Source of the DNA: Hyphochytrium catenoides
Lineage: Eukaryota; Sar; Hyphochytriomycetes; Hyphochytriales; Hyphochytriaceae
NCBI GenBank assembly: GCA_900088475.1
Contig: FLMG01002478.1
Coordinates: 7,075-38,468, forward strand
Length of the DNA stretch: 31,394 bases
Direction: 5' to 3'
Below are positions 1 to 10,134 of the stretch, piece by piece (position 1 is the stretch's first letter; each line of letters starts with the position of its first letter). The notes under the pieces were generated by a model that did not search any database, was not told the origin of the DNA, and saw only the letters and a program-made list of their open reading frames with translations. The position numbers and the translations under genes are program-made.

Positions 1-105
1 AAGACTAGTGGAAGCAAGCCGCAGACCTGACTCAAACGCCTGTGGGGAGTCCTGCTGGCGAGAGCGAGAAGACGACGGCAGCGGAGGCTTGTTCTTGCCC
101 TTCAT
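1..105 (-). CDS. possible 5' end of a gene running off the left edge
   Basis: An ATG at 105 opens a frame that stays open to the window edge, giving about 35 residues rich in Ser, Pro, Lys and Gln (starts M-K-G-K-N-K-P-P). No domain can be recognised in so short a piece. The complementary strand is also open here, so the choice of strand is weak. It could equally be non-coding sequence. Confidence 0.2.
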   Translation of the reverse strand, partial: MKGKNKPPLPSSSRSRQQDSPQAFESGLRLASTSL

Positions 106-542
106 AGGACTGGGCCTCTGTCCTTGGGAGGAGAGAGCGAGAGAGAGAAGTGACGCAGGATCTTCCAAGCTGCTGGAGCGCCTCCGCGTAAGTGGCCCGG
201 TGCCCTTATATGCCAGGCTGCCCATCGGTCCTGCGCCCAGTAAGAGACCCGCGCGAGAGAGAGACCATAAACAGACCCAGCTCTTGAAGAGAGATCAAGA
301 CCTGGCTGAGGAGAAAAAGCCCAGAGAGAGTCAAGAAGGGACGGCAAGAGGAAGGAAGTGCAGCCTGACAAGATCGCGTTATGTTGTCGCCGTCCAGCTC
401 GCTAACGTGTGCTGCGCTGTCCCATGGGAGAACGGATACCGAAGATCACCTTAGCTAACGGGGGAAGTGAAGAGGGCTTGCCATAGAAGTACAAGCTGTC
501 ATGCAGTGCTTTTGATGACTGTGGGAGCAGGGAGGAGCAACA
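106..542. other. stretch without a recognisable gene
   Basis: Both strands contain open frames (8-454 on +, 102-371 on -), but their composition is Arg/Ser/Glu-rich and follows the purine-rich DNA. No domain, splice structure or family similarity is visible. Confidence 0.4.
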
Positions 543-601
543 CAGAGAGAGAGTGAGCGAGCGAGAGAGAGAGAGTGAGCGAGAGAGAGAGAGTGAGAGA
601 G

Positions 602-632
<31 letters not shown>

Positions 633-779
633 AAGTGACGGGGAGAGAGAAAGAGAGAGAGGGGGAGAGAGAAAGAGAGAGAGGGGGAGAGAGAGAGGAG
701 GGAGGGAGAAAGAGAGAGAGTGACAGAGAGAAGAGAGAGAGAGAGGGAGAGAGGGAGAGAGAGAGAGAGAGAGAGGAAG
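543..779. repeat. (GA)n-rich simple repeat
   Basis: Nearly pure GA dinucleotide repeat on the + strand, interrupted by GTGAGC, GAAA and GGGG units. The Arg/Glu-rich and Leu/Ser-rich open frames here on either strand are by-products of the repeat. Polypurine/polypyrimidine tracts of this length can in principle adopt triplex (H-DNA) structure. Confidence 0.95.
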
Positions 780-1064
780 ACATAGGAATACAAAGCCGAG
801 GGCACACTGTCAAAAAGCAACACCATCACATCGTGAGAATAAGCAATTCTGTAATCCGATAATATGCCGCCATCAGTTCTCTCTGCTTCCTCTGTGCCAA
901 AGAGCCGCCCACACTAACCGCCGTTACTCGTTTTCGTTTCTTTCCTACCCAAAGCTTCTCCGCCCATCCGCCCTTCTGAGAGGTAGGTTGAACTTCACAA
1001 AGGGCACTGAAGGGGTCCCAACAAAGGTGATGAGAGTAGTCTGGGTGGGTGGGGCTGCACTCTG

Positions 1065-1068
1065 TCTT

Positions 1069-1110
<42 letters not shown>

Positions 1111-1300
1111 TCTCTTTCTCTCTCTCTTCTCTCTCTCTCTCTTTCCATGTCTCTCTAGACCTTGCTTTCTCTTTCTCTCTCTTTTCTGCCTCTGTTTCAC
1201 CTGTCTTCTTTCTCTTTCTCTCTCCCTTCTCACTACTGTTCCTTTTTCTCTTATCTCTCTCTGTCTTCGTCTCGCTCTGTCTGTCTCTGTACGCAGCTTT
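1065..1300. repeat. (CT)n-rich simple repeat
   Basis: CT dinucleotide repeat on the + strand, pure in its first part and grading into imperfect CTTT/CTGT units. With the GA tract at 543-779 it forms a pair of complementary low-complexity arms about 290 bp apart, enclosing 780-1064, which holds nothing recognisable. Confidence 0.95.
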
Positions 1301-2000
1301 CCTTTTTTTGATCCGTCGTTGCTCTTTCTCACGCCCGTCGCCCTTGTGCTTTTTACTCCCTATTTCTCTGCTCTGTCTCTCATCAAATCACTACTTGCAT
1401 GATAACTTCATAGATTGATGATGATGATGATGCTTGATAAAGAAGAAGAGATGACCTCCGTTCATAACTAATAAGAAAGTCATTCAGAGTGATTGAAGAT
1501 TGATAATGGCCAGGGAGAGAGAGAGAAGAGATAATGGACTGAGACAGAGGGAGTAGGGAGAGATAAGACAGAGGAAAGAGAGAGGAATAAGAAGTCAGAG
1601 AGAGAAGGAGATTGAGAATGAGACGAGAGAGACAGATATCAATGGAGGGACATGCGCCAAGGAAAAGTTGAGCTGAGGTTCCGGACAGATGGAAGAAGAA
1701 GACAGCACTTCGATAAGGGAAGATCCTACTTTGGAGGGAGAAAGAGAGAGAAAAAGAATAATAGAGAGAGAGGACGAGAGAGGACCGAGGTAGACATGAC
1801 TAATAACAGCGGTACCGGGCGAGCTGCTATCTTGTCTTCTCAGTAGACAAGAAGCAGCAGCCCAAGTCAAGCGGGAGGTAGCTGCTGACATGGAAGGCTA
1901 ACCAGTGACCAGAAGACACCGCGCTTCATCGTCATGAGGACGGCTTTACAATGCTTCGACTGGGGAAGGACATAGTCCTCTCTCTTACATTCTCTCTTAC
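1301..2000. other. purine-rich stretch without a recognisable gene
   Basis: A short TGA/TGATGA run sits at about 1413-1430. GA-rich segments follow at about 1513-1640 and 1737-1790. A 12-bp direct duplication (TCTCTCTTACAT) lies at about 1979-2000. Short open frames on both strands mirror the purine bias, and I see no domain or splice-supported coding sequence. Confidence 0.5.
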
Positions 2001-2447
2001 ATGGAGCAGGAGAGAGTCGTCATTGCTGTCAGCATCACATCCGCGTCCTCCGAAGGCTCCACCAGCCACGCTGGCGTCCTAAGCACCTTCTTCTCGCTGC
2101 ATCGTTGGCAAGCGGGCGCAGATCACTCTGTGAGACCATTATTGGAAGAGTGGCAGGGCAGAAGAAGTAAGCTTTGCCTAGGTCGTGCTCCATTCTGAGA
2201 CGGACACAGCTTAAATCAGGATTCTAGCAGAAGGGAGAATAGGCCCGTTCTTCTTCCCACGCCAGTCGCTGAGAAGAAGGAACCATCAATGGCCCAGGCT
2301 TTTGAGGAACAAGGCTACGTCCTGAATAGTAGGGAGCTGCCATGTCATGAGCTAGAGACCAAACATTGCCTTAGAATGACTAGAATGACAAGAGACCTTA
2401 GCTCTTCCTCCTACTCGAGTTTGCTTGGTCTTCCTGTCCTCGGTTAG
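2001..2447 (+). CDS. possible two-exon gene, unknown function
   Basis: Candidate exon 1 is 2001-2166 (starts M-E-Q-E-R-V-V-I-A-V) and ends at a strong donor, GAA|gtaagc. Candidate exon 2 is 2266-2447, after the acceptor ttcttcccacgccag, and ends at TAG. The phases match (1 nt plus 2 nt) and the join stays open, giving about 115 aa. The product has mixed, protein-like composition unlike the repeat-derived frames nearby, but no recognisable domain. The gene may continue: 2500-2948 holds further splice-flanked open segments, including a Cys-x2-Cys segment (2803-2828) joined across a 33-nt candidate intron to 2862-2948, which ends in TGA. The full chain could not be resolved. Confidence 0.32.
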
Positions 2448-2948
2448 ATCTATGTTTTGACTAGAATCCCAAACCTCCTCAGCTGCCTGCCACGGAGGCA
2501 GTATGCTCTAAAGGACGACGTCTGGAGGACTGATGCTAAACATAATGACGTTGGTGGCCTTACTAGCGTCGCTATACCAATCCAATCCAGCCGTCCATCT
2601 CCTTCGATGGTCAATAACACATCATTGTCTCCTAGAAAACAGCGTTTGCGCAGCCCCTACTGTTGCTCTTCACGTCCTGACCCTGGCTAACCTCACCATC
2701 TAGCTGAAGTTTCTCTCCAGCTGTGCCGCATGCTAGCTTGAGAAGACAGTGAGGACCTGGCACACAGCTTCACCGAGTGATCTTCCCTTCTAACCATTCT
2801 AGAGTGCAAGTCATGCCAAGAAGAGGAGGTGGCAACTAGGAAGACAAACATTCCCTTTCAGTTGCCTGAAGACCAACCGAACATTCCTGACTCACCCTCG
2901 TGGGTGATTTGCGACTTTATTAGACAGGTCCGGAACTTTACGCTATGA

Positions 2949-3917
2949 CAAATCTATGGTAAAATACCTTTTGCTATAAATCATTACGAAAGTGACTTTG
3001 CTAAGCACGCTGCGCCTCATTCCAGTAGTTTCGCTGTGTGTCCCACTCTTTCTCGCTCTTTTCTAAGAATGCGACTATCTCTGATCTGGCTCCTCATCTT
3101 CAACAAGAATGTCCGACAGCGCCGGACTTTTCAACAAGAAGCAGACGAAGATCAGCCTCTGCCCAGGATCCTCCTCCTCTCCTCTTCCTCCTCCTCCTCC
3201 TTGGCTGCCCCACAAGTGCGATGAGCGCCTTAGACACGATGCCCCGACAGTTTAGACTCTTAGAAGCCTCACCGACAAGGAAGTGGAGAGAAGCGAGCAG
3301 CAGGAGGAGGTCTGTCTTCATCTGCTCGAGGGGTAGGATGATGACCAGGCTCGACGTCCGGAGCGATGAGTTTGAAGAGGAGGATGATTGGCGCGGTTGG
3401 ACACGTCATCACGTTGTCATTCACCTAGCTTTCTCTCTGCGATGTCTACAAAAAGTGAGGTACCTGAGAATGATAAGAACGCATTGTCCTCCTTTGTCAT
3501 CAAGAAATGACACCTGATATCCTGGCAACTCAGAGTGAAGACTATCTAGTTTGGCCGTGAGTATGCTGGGAAGCTCAACGCACCTGATAACTCTCATAAT
3601 GACACTCTACATAGACATCACGAGCCCGTCTAGAGCTCACATTACTCAGAGAGCCAGTGTGCCAGTCTACTTTGACAAGAAGAGGCATTATCATGTAGGG
3701 GCAGTGCAGTAGACGACAATCACGATCAGGAGGGAAGCACGTCAGTCAGCAGAGAAAGAGACCTAGGCAAAGAGGCCGTCATTTCTGCTTCCGTAGCAAG
3801 CTACTCACTTGCCCAGCACTGTCAGGTCATCGCCGCGTGATCTTCTTTCCTCTACGAGTAGAGTCCACGGTGCTATCATTATAAGTGAAAGAAAAAGCCA
3901 GCTAACAAAACACTATC
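2949..3917. other. mostly unresolved stretch upstream of the septin gene
   Basis: Several frames are open over 3036-3517. One small candidate on the + strand starts at ATG 3109 and would need a 48-nt intron to give about 59 aa with a Pro run; the support is only splice consensus and frame. 3520-3900 is probably promoter and 5' leader of the septin gene and holds no other recognisable feature. Confidence 0.35.
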
Positions 3918-5546
3918 ATGGTGCAGCAGCTGCTCGATAGTAGTGAAGAAAGGCGTCTTCTTGCAGACACCTGGCCCGCTCTAAGTCATAGCGAGCTCTC
4001 CTCCGCTGGAAAGCTTATGGGCGCTGAAGAGGATGACAGGATAGGGTCCCCGAGCAGCTTGTTGGGACAGTCCGACTTGACGGACAGCACCTTACTCGAG
4101 GTGGCCAATGGCCCATTGCTGGCGCACGCGGTCACGCTTTCTTCTGGGACAAATGCCATTCCTGCAATGTCATTTGTGAGCACTGGGGATGTGCTCCAAG
4201 GGCAAAGCATTAGTGCGTCCCGACAGGACAAAGGTGACGATCCAGCCCCGGTAGCCACAGCTGCTGCCAGTGGCAGCAGGAGCATGTATAAGTCAAAGAC
4301 TGCTAAGAAATGCAGTGGGGACTTCACAGCGGATGTTGAAAACCTCCTTCAGACCTCCGGTCAACATCCTGATCAGCAAGGGACTGCTGCCGCTCAAAGT
4401 GTTGCCCACCCAGTACAGGCCACGGACGGACGCTCCTTCCAAGTTAAACTCAATCGGAACTCTGACATATCCTTCAAAAAGCCGGTCATCAGGTTGACAT
4501 ATCTCATTGTCGGAGAAGCTGGCTTGGGCAAGACCACCTTCCAGAAGAATCTGTTTGGCTTGTACACAGGCGAGGTAGAGCTTCATGATGGACAGAGCAC
4601 CACTATCAGTGACTTTGAGAAGACCCCGGAAAAGCTCTGCAAGCAGATAACAGTCGAGTCCAGCGATGCCGTCGTACACTACCGCCTTCAAGACACACCA
4701 GGCTTCGGAGACATGAATGACATTGGCTATAACATCCAAATGATCCAGGACCATGTCCGACGACTAGATCTTGAGTACCTGAAGGCCGCAGATGACCCGT
4801 CAAGGACCAGACCATTGTCTCCTGATGACGACTTTCGCGTTGATCTCTGCCTATTCTTCATCCCTGCGCATCGGATCAAGCAAATGGACTTGAACTTTAT
4901 GAAGGGCATTAGCGACTTCGGTGTGCCTGTTCTGCCTATCATTGCCAAGGCTGACACCATGACTGTAGAGGAGACGTTCAGGTTCAAGGCGGAGGTTCGC
5001 AAGAAAGCAAGAGAAGAGGAGTTAAAGTTCTTCTTGTTCTCCGAGGAGGAGAAGCAGGCCGCCCTACGACTTGTTGACGAGTCCTCTGAAGGCGCCTCAG
5101 TAGTACCTGACTATCCTTACGCAGTGATCTGCAGCAATGATTTAGTGGCAGGGGAAAGGCAAGAGTACCATCCTATCAGAGAGTATAAGTGGGGCAAGTG
5201 CTATCCCTTCGACCCCAATCACTCTGACTTCAGCTACCTCCGCTCCCTTATCATGCACAAGGGAGTGCATGAGATCAAGGAGATGACGGAGAGACGCTAT
5301 CACGAGGTCAGAAAGGCGCACTATAGTTGGGGCGACCAGCTTAACAGAAAGCTGGCATCGTTGACTTCGTGGGCACCCGGGCGTCTTCTTCTCGGTGTCA
5401 CTCTTCTCATCGCGCTGATCGCATTAGCTCTTGGCTCCTATCCGTCCGAAGGCATGGACTCTGTCTGGTGCTCCTCTCACAGGAAGGCACTGGAAATGGC
5501 TCAAACAAAGATTGAGGAACTCCAACAGGCGAGAGGGACGATATAG
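3918..5546 (+). CDS. septin-type GTPase with C-terminal transmembrane segment
   Basis: A single-exon frame of 542 aa. Residues 1-185 are a low-complexity Ser/Ala/Asp-rich extension with no recognised domain. Residues 190-470 are a septin G domain: P-loop GEAGLGKT (199-206), G3 DTPGFGD (259-265), a septin-style segment FMKGISDFGVPVLPIIAKAD with G4 AKAD (343-346), and the septin-unique W-G pair in YKWG (423-426) followed by D-F-x-x-L-R. Septins polymerise into filaments at membranes, cytokinesis sites and organelles. Unlike most family members, residues 488-506 form a strongly hydrophobic helix followed by a short heptad-like tail (520-540), so the protein is probably tail-anchored. The long N-terminal extension and missing long coiled coil also differ from fungal and animal septins. 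The family call is firm; membrane anchoring is inference from hydropathy. Confidence 0.85.
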   Translation: MVQQLLDSSEERRLLADTWPALSHSELSSAGKLMGAEEDDRIGSPSSLLGQSDLTDSTLLEVANGPLLAHAVTLSSGTNAIPAMSFVSTGDVLQGQSISASRQDKGDDPAPVATAAASGSRSMYKSKTAKKCSGDFTADVENLLQTSGQHPDQQGTAAAQSVAHPVQATDGRSFQVKLNRNSDISFKKPVIRLTYLIVGEAGLGKTTFQKNLFGLYTGEVELHDGQSTTISDFEKTPEKLCKQITVESSDAVVHYRLQDTPGFGDMNDIGYNIQMIQDHVRRLDLEYLKAADDPSRTRPLSPDDDFRVDLCLFFIPAHRIKQMDLNFMKGISDFGVPVLPIIAKADTMTVEETFRFKAEVRKKAREEELKFFLFSEEEKQAALRLVDESSEGASVVPDYPYAVICSNDLVAGERQEYHPIREYKWGKCYPFDPNHSDFSYLRSLIMHKGVHEIKEMTERRYHEVRKAHYSWGDQLNRKLASLTSWAPGRLLLGVTLLIALIALALGSYPSEGMDSVWCSSHRKALEMAQTKIEELQQARGTI

Positions 5547-6230
5547 CCATGCGCTTGCAGCGTCAAGGGATGCCCGGTAGAGCACCAGGGGAGTGATCCG
5601 GTTTGGAACTGGCCTGAGAGCTATTGTCACTAGCAAAGAAGAGAGTGTTGATAATATTAAATAAGCATCTGTTCATAGTAAGCCTTGCATTATTGCCTAT
5701 ACGCAGCCTTCTTCGAGGCACCACGAGTCTCCAAAGGAGAACAGAACGTGGCTGGAGATAGAGATGAGGAGAGAGAGGGTACCATTGTCTAGCACTATGC
5801 CGTAACAGCGCACAAGAGTGATGAGGAGAGATCTGGGTTCAGATAGGTACTTAGGCGAGACACAGAGAAAGTAGTGGCCATCAACCAAACGTCTACCAGC
5901 CAACAAGGTGTCACTGTCCGAATCAACCCCAAAAGCCACGTCACAGAGAGCTTTGGACAAGTAGGAGGTGAAGTTCTAACTAAAGCGAATGCTGCATGAG
6001 GTTAGCATCAGCATAAAGTAAAGAAATGCTACTTTGATAGGCAACCTTAACCCATAAGCGAGGGACGGAGCACTCTTCTCTTCCTTCTCGTTCTCTCGTT
6101 TCCTCTAGCTCCTCATGTTCTAATGCTCTTCTAAGCCTGTGCCCGCCATTGCTTCATGAGAAAGAGTGACAGGAAGAAACGCCTGGCTTCTCCTCTATTT
6201 TTGATGTCTTCAAGTGCTTGGCACCTCCCT
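5547..6230. other. intergenic stretch between convergent genes
   Basis: This lies between the convergent septin and phosphatase genes, so it should contain both 3' ends. An AT-rich patch with AATATTAAATAA (about 5652-5664) could carry a poly(A) signal for the septin gene. A frame on the - strand (about 5697-5957) reads like protein for some 60 residues but has no ATG and no clear splice partner. I do not call it a gene. Confidence 0.4.
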
Positions 6231-9200
6231 CTAGCTGCCTCCATTTTTAACACTGTCAGATCGCCAAGATCCCGAGCGACCGCTGCCTAGGTCCGTAATA
6301 TAGAAATTGCTGAGAAACTCCTTGTAAGAGATCAGTCCGGTCTTCTTCTCGTCCATGTGCTCAATGAGAACAGAGATCTGGTCTGACGTTAGTGGGTGGC
6401 CGAGATCGTCATTCATCGCTGTTAAAGCCTCCTGGAACTGCGGGACACTGACGGTACCGGTGCCTTGCTGGTCGAGATGCTGCAAAAGGCCCTTGATGTG
6501 CCGCCGATGGTGATAGAGAACTTTGAAGATGTCCTGCACAATAGAACTAGACCAGTCCCTCTCTCCCTCAACGGACACATGGAAAGACCCAACGAACTCC
6601 CCAACGTCCACGGCTCCATTATCGTCCTTGTCCAGCACATGGAAGATATTGTTCACCTCTTCGGCTGTCATCTCGGTCCCAAGCTTCTGGAAGGCCACGC
6701 CACACTCTTCTACGGTCAATTTGCCGTCATTGTTCACATCGAAGAAGTGGAACGCCTTGTCCAAGTCTGCACCAAACTTTGAGTAGATTCGCCTTCCGAT
6801 CTCCGTCAGTTGTCTATAGGCCGCTTCTGCAGTGTTCCTGTCCTCGAAATGAGGCTGTAGGAGAGAGGGGCGGACCTCTCTTACGTCTAGTCCGCCATCC
6901 TCCCCCTCGGTCGTCTTCCTAAAGACAACACGAAACTTGGCTGAGAACTCCTCATAGTCAATTCGGCCGTCTCCGTTGGTGTCCAAGTAGAGCATTAGCT
7001 CGTGCAGTTGGCCGTCTGTGAGCTCAATCTTGAGTTCTTTGAGAATCTGAGTGAACTCTAGCAAGTCAATTTCTCCATTGCCATCAGTGTCCAGCTGTGA
7101 AAAGGCCTTCTGCATGCTTCCTGAGTCAATCTCTCTGAAGATTCTTCGACTAACGGTGTTGATGATGCTTCCAGCCCATTCACTGCTAAGATTGCTGCTG
7201 CTAACCTTGTACCGCTCCAGAAACGACCGATAATCGACATATTTCCGTCCGTCAGTTATCTTCACCTCCGTGATGGCGTTGAGGAACCAAAGGATTGGAA
7301 TGTCCAACTGGAGAACTGTCCGCAAGACGTTCGCAAAGTCCAAAGATCGGATGAACCCTGAACGGTCAACGTCCTTAGAGGTGAATGCATGGTAGAGATC
7401 CACCTTCTTGGGCATAACAAGCTCCACCAGCATATCTACGATGTCATTCTCAATCTTCTTGCTCTCCCTCTTGAGGCTTAGCTTGCAGATTTCTGAAGCA
7501 ACATAGTTCTGAGGTGTTAATCCTAGCTTATGGTCGAAGGTCAAGATACCGCCCTTGTTTGTCTGCGTCCCGCAGTACTTCGAGGCGGAGAAAAGAGTGA
7601 CAACCTTGGCATCGTGCATTGTCTCATAGCCTTCCTTTACGCACTCATGAGATCGAATGACCAACTCCAGCTGATTGAGCTCTAAGAACTTGAGCGTGAT
7701 GTCTGGGCCCCAGAAGACGCCTGCCCCACGAGTTGATGGAAAAGTCCCTGTCATGCTCTGCTTGGGATCACTCCATAGTAATTCTGTCATGATGATGTCT
7801 TCCCTCTTCTTCGAGTACACTGGCGGCTCTCTCACTCGGTCAACTGCCGCAATATCTGCCAGCGTGACCGTGGTGTCTTCACAAAGCCCTCCGTGCACCA
7901 CAAAGACCCTTTCATTCACAACTGCACAGAGGGGAAGACGATCAAAGGTCGCTTGAAAGCGCTCGAAGATCGCTCTTCCTGCATTCTGATCCCTCGTGAA
8001 AGACACATCATACATCTGGAGCACCTGTTCCTCAAAGCCCATCAAAGAGTTCTGCATCCTGCTCTCATGGTTCCCTCTGTTTAGAAAGACATACTCCGGG
8101 TAGAGAAGCTTGAAAGCATAGAGCGTAAGGATTACCTCTACTCCCTGCTGTCCTCGATCAACAAAGTCTCCGTTAAAGAGATACCAGTTCGTAGGAGAAG
8201 GGAAGCCCTGCAGCTCAAAGATCTTTAGAAGATCAGCGTATTGGCCATGCAAGTCTCCCACCAGAGTGAGAGTGCAGCCTTCCTTGATTGTGATCGGCAC
8301 GAGAGTGGGCTCTTTGCCGAAGGTCTTCAGTGTGAGAGAAAGAATCTGCTTGACATACAGGCTGTGGAGAGGCATCTGCGTCTGAAATGCCGCTATCATT
8401 TGCTTTATAACCTACGCAGGTAAGATTTGAGAGGTTTAGGGCTCAGAGAAATATCACGCGGATTGAGAGCGGTCAAAGCGTCCACTTTGAAGCTACCAAA
8501 AGAGCGAGAGAAAGAGAGCGAGAGAAGAATAGAGAGCGAGAAAGATGAAGAGAGAGAGAGAGAGAGAAAGGAAGGCGACCACATAGAAAGAAGCGATGAA
8601 CTAAGCAAGATAAACCGAAGGGGAAGAATAGAGAGGATTGGAGGGCAAAGAATAAGAATCGACAGGTTAAGGTAGTAAGTGCAAATGAGAGAACAGCGTG
8701 AAACCAGTCTCACCTCCAAAGTTATCGGCCACATTATATGTGCTCCTCTATATGATGACTCGACAGACTCGCTCGAGGCAGAAGGAAGAGAGACAAGCTC
8801 CTTCTCCTTCGGCTGGTTAAGGTTCATCACCTCCTTCTGCCTCTCCAGCAACTTCCTACTCTTCGAGAGCTTGGCATCTACCAAGAGATGCACGTGCTCA
8901 AACGTATTATCTAAAGAGTTCCAGACAGACCAGAGCATCTTCTCCGCAGTCTTAAAGTATCCTATCCGAGCCCTTAGAAAGTTATTGATGCGGTACGCTG
9001 CGTACGTTCTCCTTGTATAAGGGAAGAGAGAGACACCACGAAAGAGTCTCTCTTCTTCTCTCTTCTTCCCTTTCGCGACTTGTTTGTAAGCTATCCTAAC
9101 TGTGCACATTGACTCCTTCTCCCTTGGTGCCTTCACTACTACTCCTGCATATCTTCCGTGAGCTATCACCTTCTCTCCTTGTAAGTAGGCTCGAGTCGCA

Positions 9201-9760
9201 GGAGGCTTGTCAAGATAGAGGTAACAGCTCGGACAGACTCTCTCTAAGCTGCGATAGCCCAAGCTATCTAACCGGATAGGAGGTGAGGTACATTCAGAGC
9301 AAAGAGTTGAGCCACAGAGCTTGCAGTGAGGCCGCCGAAGGTTGAACCACTTCAGCTTGGTCTGGCAGTTGTCACACTGACTTTTACCATCTGGAAGCGG
9401 TCTGGCAGCCTCTCTGATGCGCTGCACCCAGGACTTCATCGCCATCTCATTCGATACCTGCAAGATCCACGTCTCTAAGATGCCCGAGCGATTGATGCCC
9501 AGAACGTGAATGTTATACTGCGTGATGGGTCCTTTCGATGTCGTCTTGACGGAGGAGACAGGAGCAAACCCTGCGTGAAGAAAGAGCTTCTCCTCTCCTT
9601 CTTTCTTCCCATTCTTGTCTTTTGCATCCTTAAGACTCTTCGTGATCTCACCTTCAGTCACAGTGACCATGTGCTCTATCGCATAGTCCTTCAGCACTCC
9701 CAATACGCCTTTCTTCAGGACGGCCCGCTTGTTGGATATAGGCAGCGGAAAGTCAGCCAT
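6231..9760 (-). CDS. PH-FYVE-IQ-PPEF phosphatase-EF-hand fusion protein
   Basis: Two exons: 9760-8714 (349 codons) and 8411-6231. A 302-nt intron (gtgaga...gcgtag) joins them in phase 0, giving 1075 aa. Residues 15-120 form a PH-like fold ending in a Trp-containing helix. Residues 127-181 are a FYVE-type zinc finger with four C-x2-C pairs, basic motif RRPHCKLCG and RVC. Residues 253-270 are an IQ-like motif (I-N-N-F-L-R-A-R) followed by the PPEF-type W-x-x-x-x-S-L segment. Residues 345-645 are a PPP phosphatase: GDLHGQ, GDFVDRG, GNHES, VVHGG and RSHE supply all metal ligands and the catalytic His. Seven EF-hand-like loops follow from about 696 to 1047; numbers 2-5 are canonical and the last two degenerate. 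IQ and catalytic core align with animal PPEF/RdgC across the splice join. Expected role: Ca2+/calmodulin-regulated Ser/Thr dephosphorylation at phosphoinositide-rich membranes (inference). The start ATG is chosen because the open sequence upstream is GA repeat. Confidence 0.85.
8485..8575. repeat. GA-rich repeat inside the phosphatase gene intron
   Basis: A GA-rich tract on the + strand, so CT-rich on the sense strand of the gene, located inside the intron 8412-8713. It probably extends the polypyrimidine tract of that intron. The sense frame stays open through nearly the whole intron only because CT repeats encode Ser/Leu. Confidence 0.85.
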
Positions 9761-10134
9761 CACTCCTGTCAGCTCTCTTCCCTCTCGTCCTATAACCTCT
9801 CTGCGCTGACTTCTCTCTTTCTTTCTCTCTCTCTCCCTGGCCCCTTTCTCTCCTTCTCCGTAGGACTCAGGGAGAAGAAGGGTAGCACTACGAATAGCCC
9901 TCGTCCCCCAGACCTCCAGGGGATTGGGAGGCGCCGCTACAGCGTCGCCGTTGGCCTCAGGATACCAAGCAACTTCTGCTCCGAGCCATTTGCTCCTGCC
10001 GGTGGAGAGAGAAAAAAAGGAAAGTCTGGGGAGAGCTTCTGGTCCTGTCAACACAGCGGATGTCCAAGGTTGCAAGTGAGACAGGGAGCCAGAGTCATCA
10101 ATCACATCAAGCTTGAGAAAAGTGCAGATACAGA

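Noticed and set aside
455-1332. Long Arg/Glu-rich and Ser/Leu-rich open frames on both strands
   Set aside because: They consist almost entirely of translated GA/CT repeats, with no domain or splice support.
9761-10105. Upstream extension of the PH-FYVE reading frame by about 115 codons
   Set aside because: Most of its second half is GA/CT-derived (R-E-R-E-R runs) and the PH-like fold begins just after the ATG at 9760, so that ATG was preferred. A genuine longer N-terminus cannot be excluded.
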